Below are positions 63,830 to 64,000 of a DNA stretch of 64,000 nt, piece by piece (position 1 is the first letter of the stretch; the number at the start of each line of letters is the position of its first letter). Origin of the DNA: Paralithodes platypus (Eukaryota > Arthropoda > Malacostraca > Decapoda > Lithodidae); contig JAVRFV010002311.1 in assembly GCA_032716605.1 (NCBI GenBank), positions 2,738,492 through 2,802,491 on the forward strand, given 5' to 3'. Under the pieces are notes generated by a model that was not told the DNA's origin, searched no databases, and was given only the letters and a program-made list of their open reading frames with translations. Made by a program: the position numbers and the translations under genes.

Positions 63830-64000
63830 TATAAATAGCATAGGCCACTTAGTTTGTCCACATGGGTAGTAAAATGTTGGGGCAACTTGTTTATGGGGAG
63901 AGTGCTTCAGTAATAATCAGTATTAGCAATTCCGCACCATTCAGGAGGAGGTACGCCGGATCACAGAGGTGCAAGGAGGCGATTCATTCGTGGTCCCCCC

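Larger units (their letters stand above)
62815..64000. repeat. Long inverted repeat, right arm leaves the window
   Basis: Bases 62815 to about 63055 are inverted at about 63760-64000 with roughly 95 percent identity judged by eye, with small indels. The arms include flanking sequence (CCTCCTTGCACCTCTGTG) and the ends of the TTAA element. The spacer is about 700 bases. Confidence 0.85.

Noticed and set aside
62815..64000. Hairpin-read artefact
   Set aside because: The two arms differ by several substitutions and small indels, which a single-molecule foldback would not show.

Overview
The window reads as intergenic and intronic DNA from an invertebrate, most likely an arthropod and perhaps a decapod crustacean. 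The evidence is the GGTTA/TTAGG-type satellite, the many TAGGCC-rich stretches, several non-LTR retrotransposon families and a BEL/Pao element. The species assignment is an inference. Only one host gene is recognisable: two minus-strand exons of a lipase maturation factor (LMF1-like) at 6912-7147 and 1281-1455, in colinear order. They lie in a repeat-filled intron landscape that also holds two partial duplications of their splice junctions. Nearly everything else is mobile DNA or tandem repeat.

Layout. 1-8.4 kb: LMF1-like exons, small inverted-repeat elements, two tRNA-like SINE heads, and a TTAA-flanked MITE split by a LINE that carries a PHD-like finger. 8.5-16.4 kb: LINE 3' ends (one with a 90-bp in-frame tandem repeat), a nearly complete APE-type LINE on the minus strand (9710 to about 13055), a second PHD-finger LINE copy, and fused CR1/L2-like LINE fragments. 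16.5-19.4 kb: a duplicated 28S rRNA-derived fragment and two copies of one TTAA MITE family. 20-21.8 kb: a CR1/L2-group LINE. 21.7-43.9 kb: a segment present twice in tandem, each copy ending in the same 31-bp telomere-like satellite. In the second copy the satellite and its unique flank have A replaced by C on one strand only. The second copy ends in a 100-N gap (43891-43990). 44-51.7 kb: nested pogo/Tigger-like elements, then a truncated BEL/Pao element (gag, zinc knuckles, protease, tRNA primer site) whose LTR region was hit twice by TTAA MITEs. 51.7-61 kb: two deep nests of transposons inside transposons. 61-64 kb: a hAT-like 5' end, a minisatellite, and a long inverted repeat running off the window.

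The main theme is repeated insertion into TTAA. At least five element families start TTAACCC and end GGGTTAA or close variants, as known for piggyBac-type transposons, and no piggyBac transposase is seen here. Several insertions can be read directly because the matching empty site is also in the window. The most surprising signal, the A-to-C satellite, is best explained as a consensus or base-calling artefact, not as biology; the reasons and decisive checks are given below.
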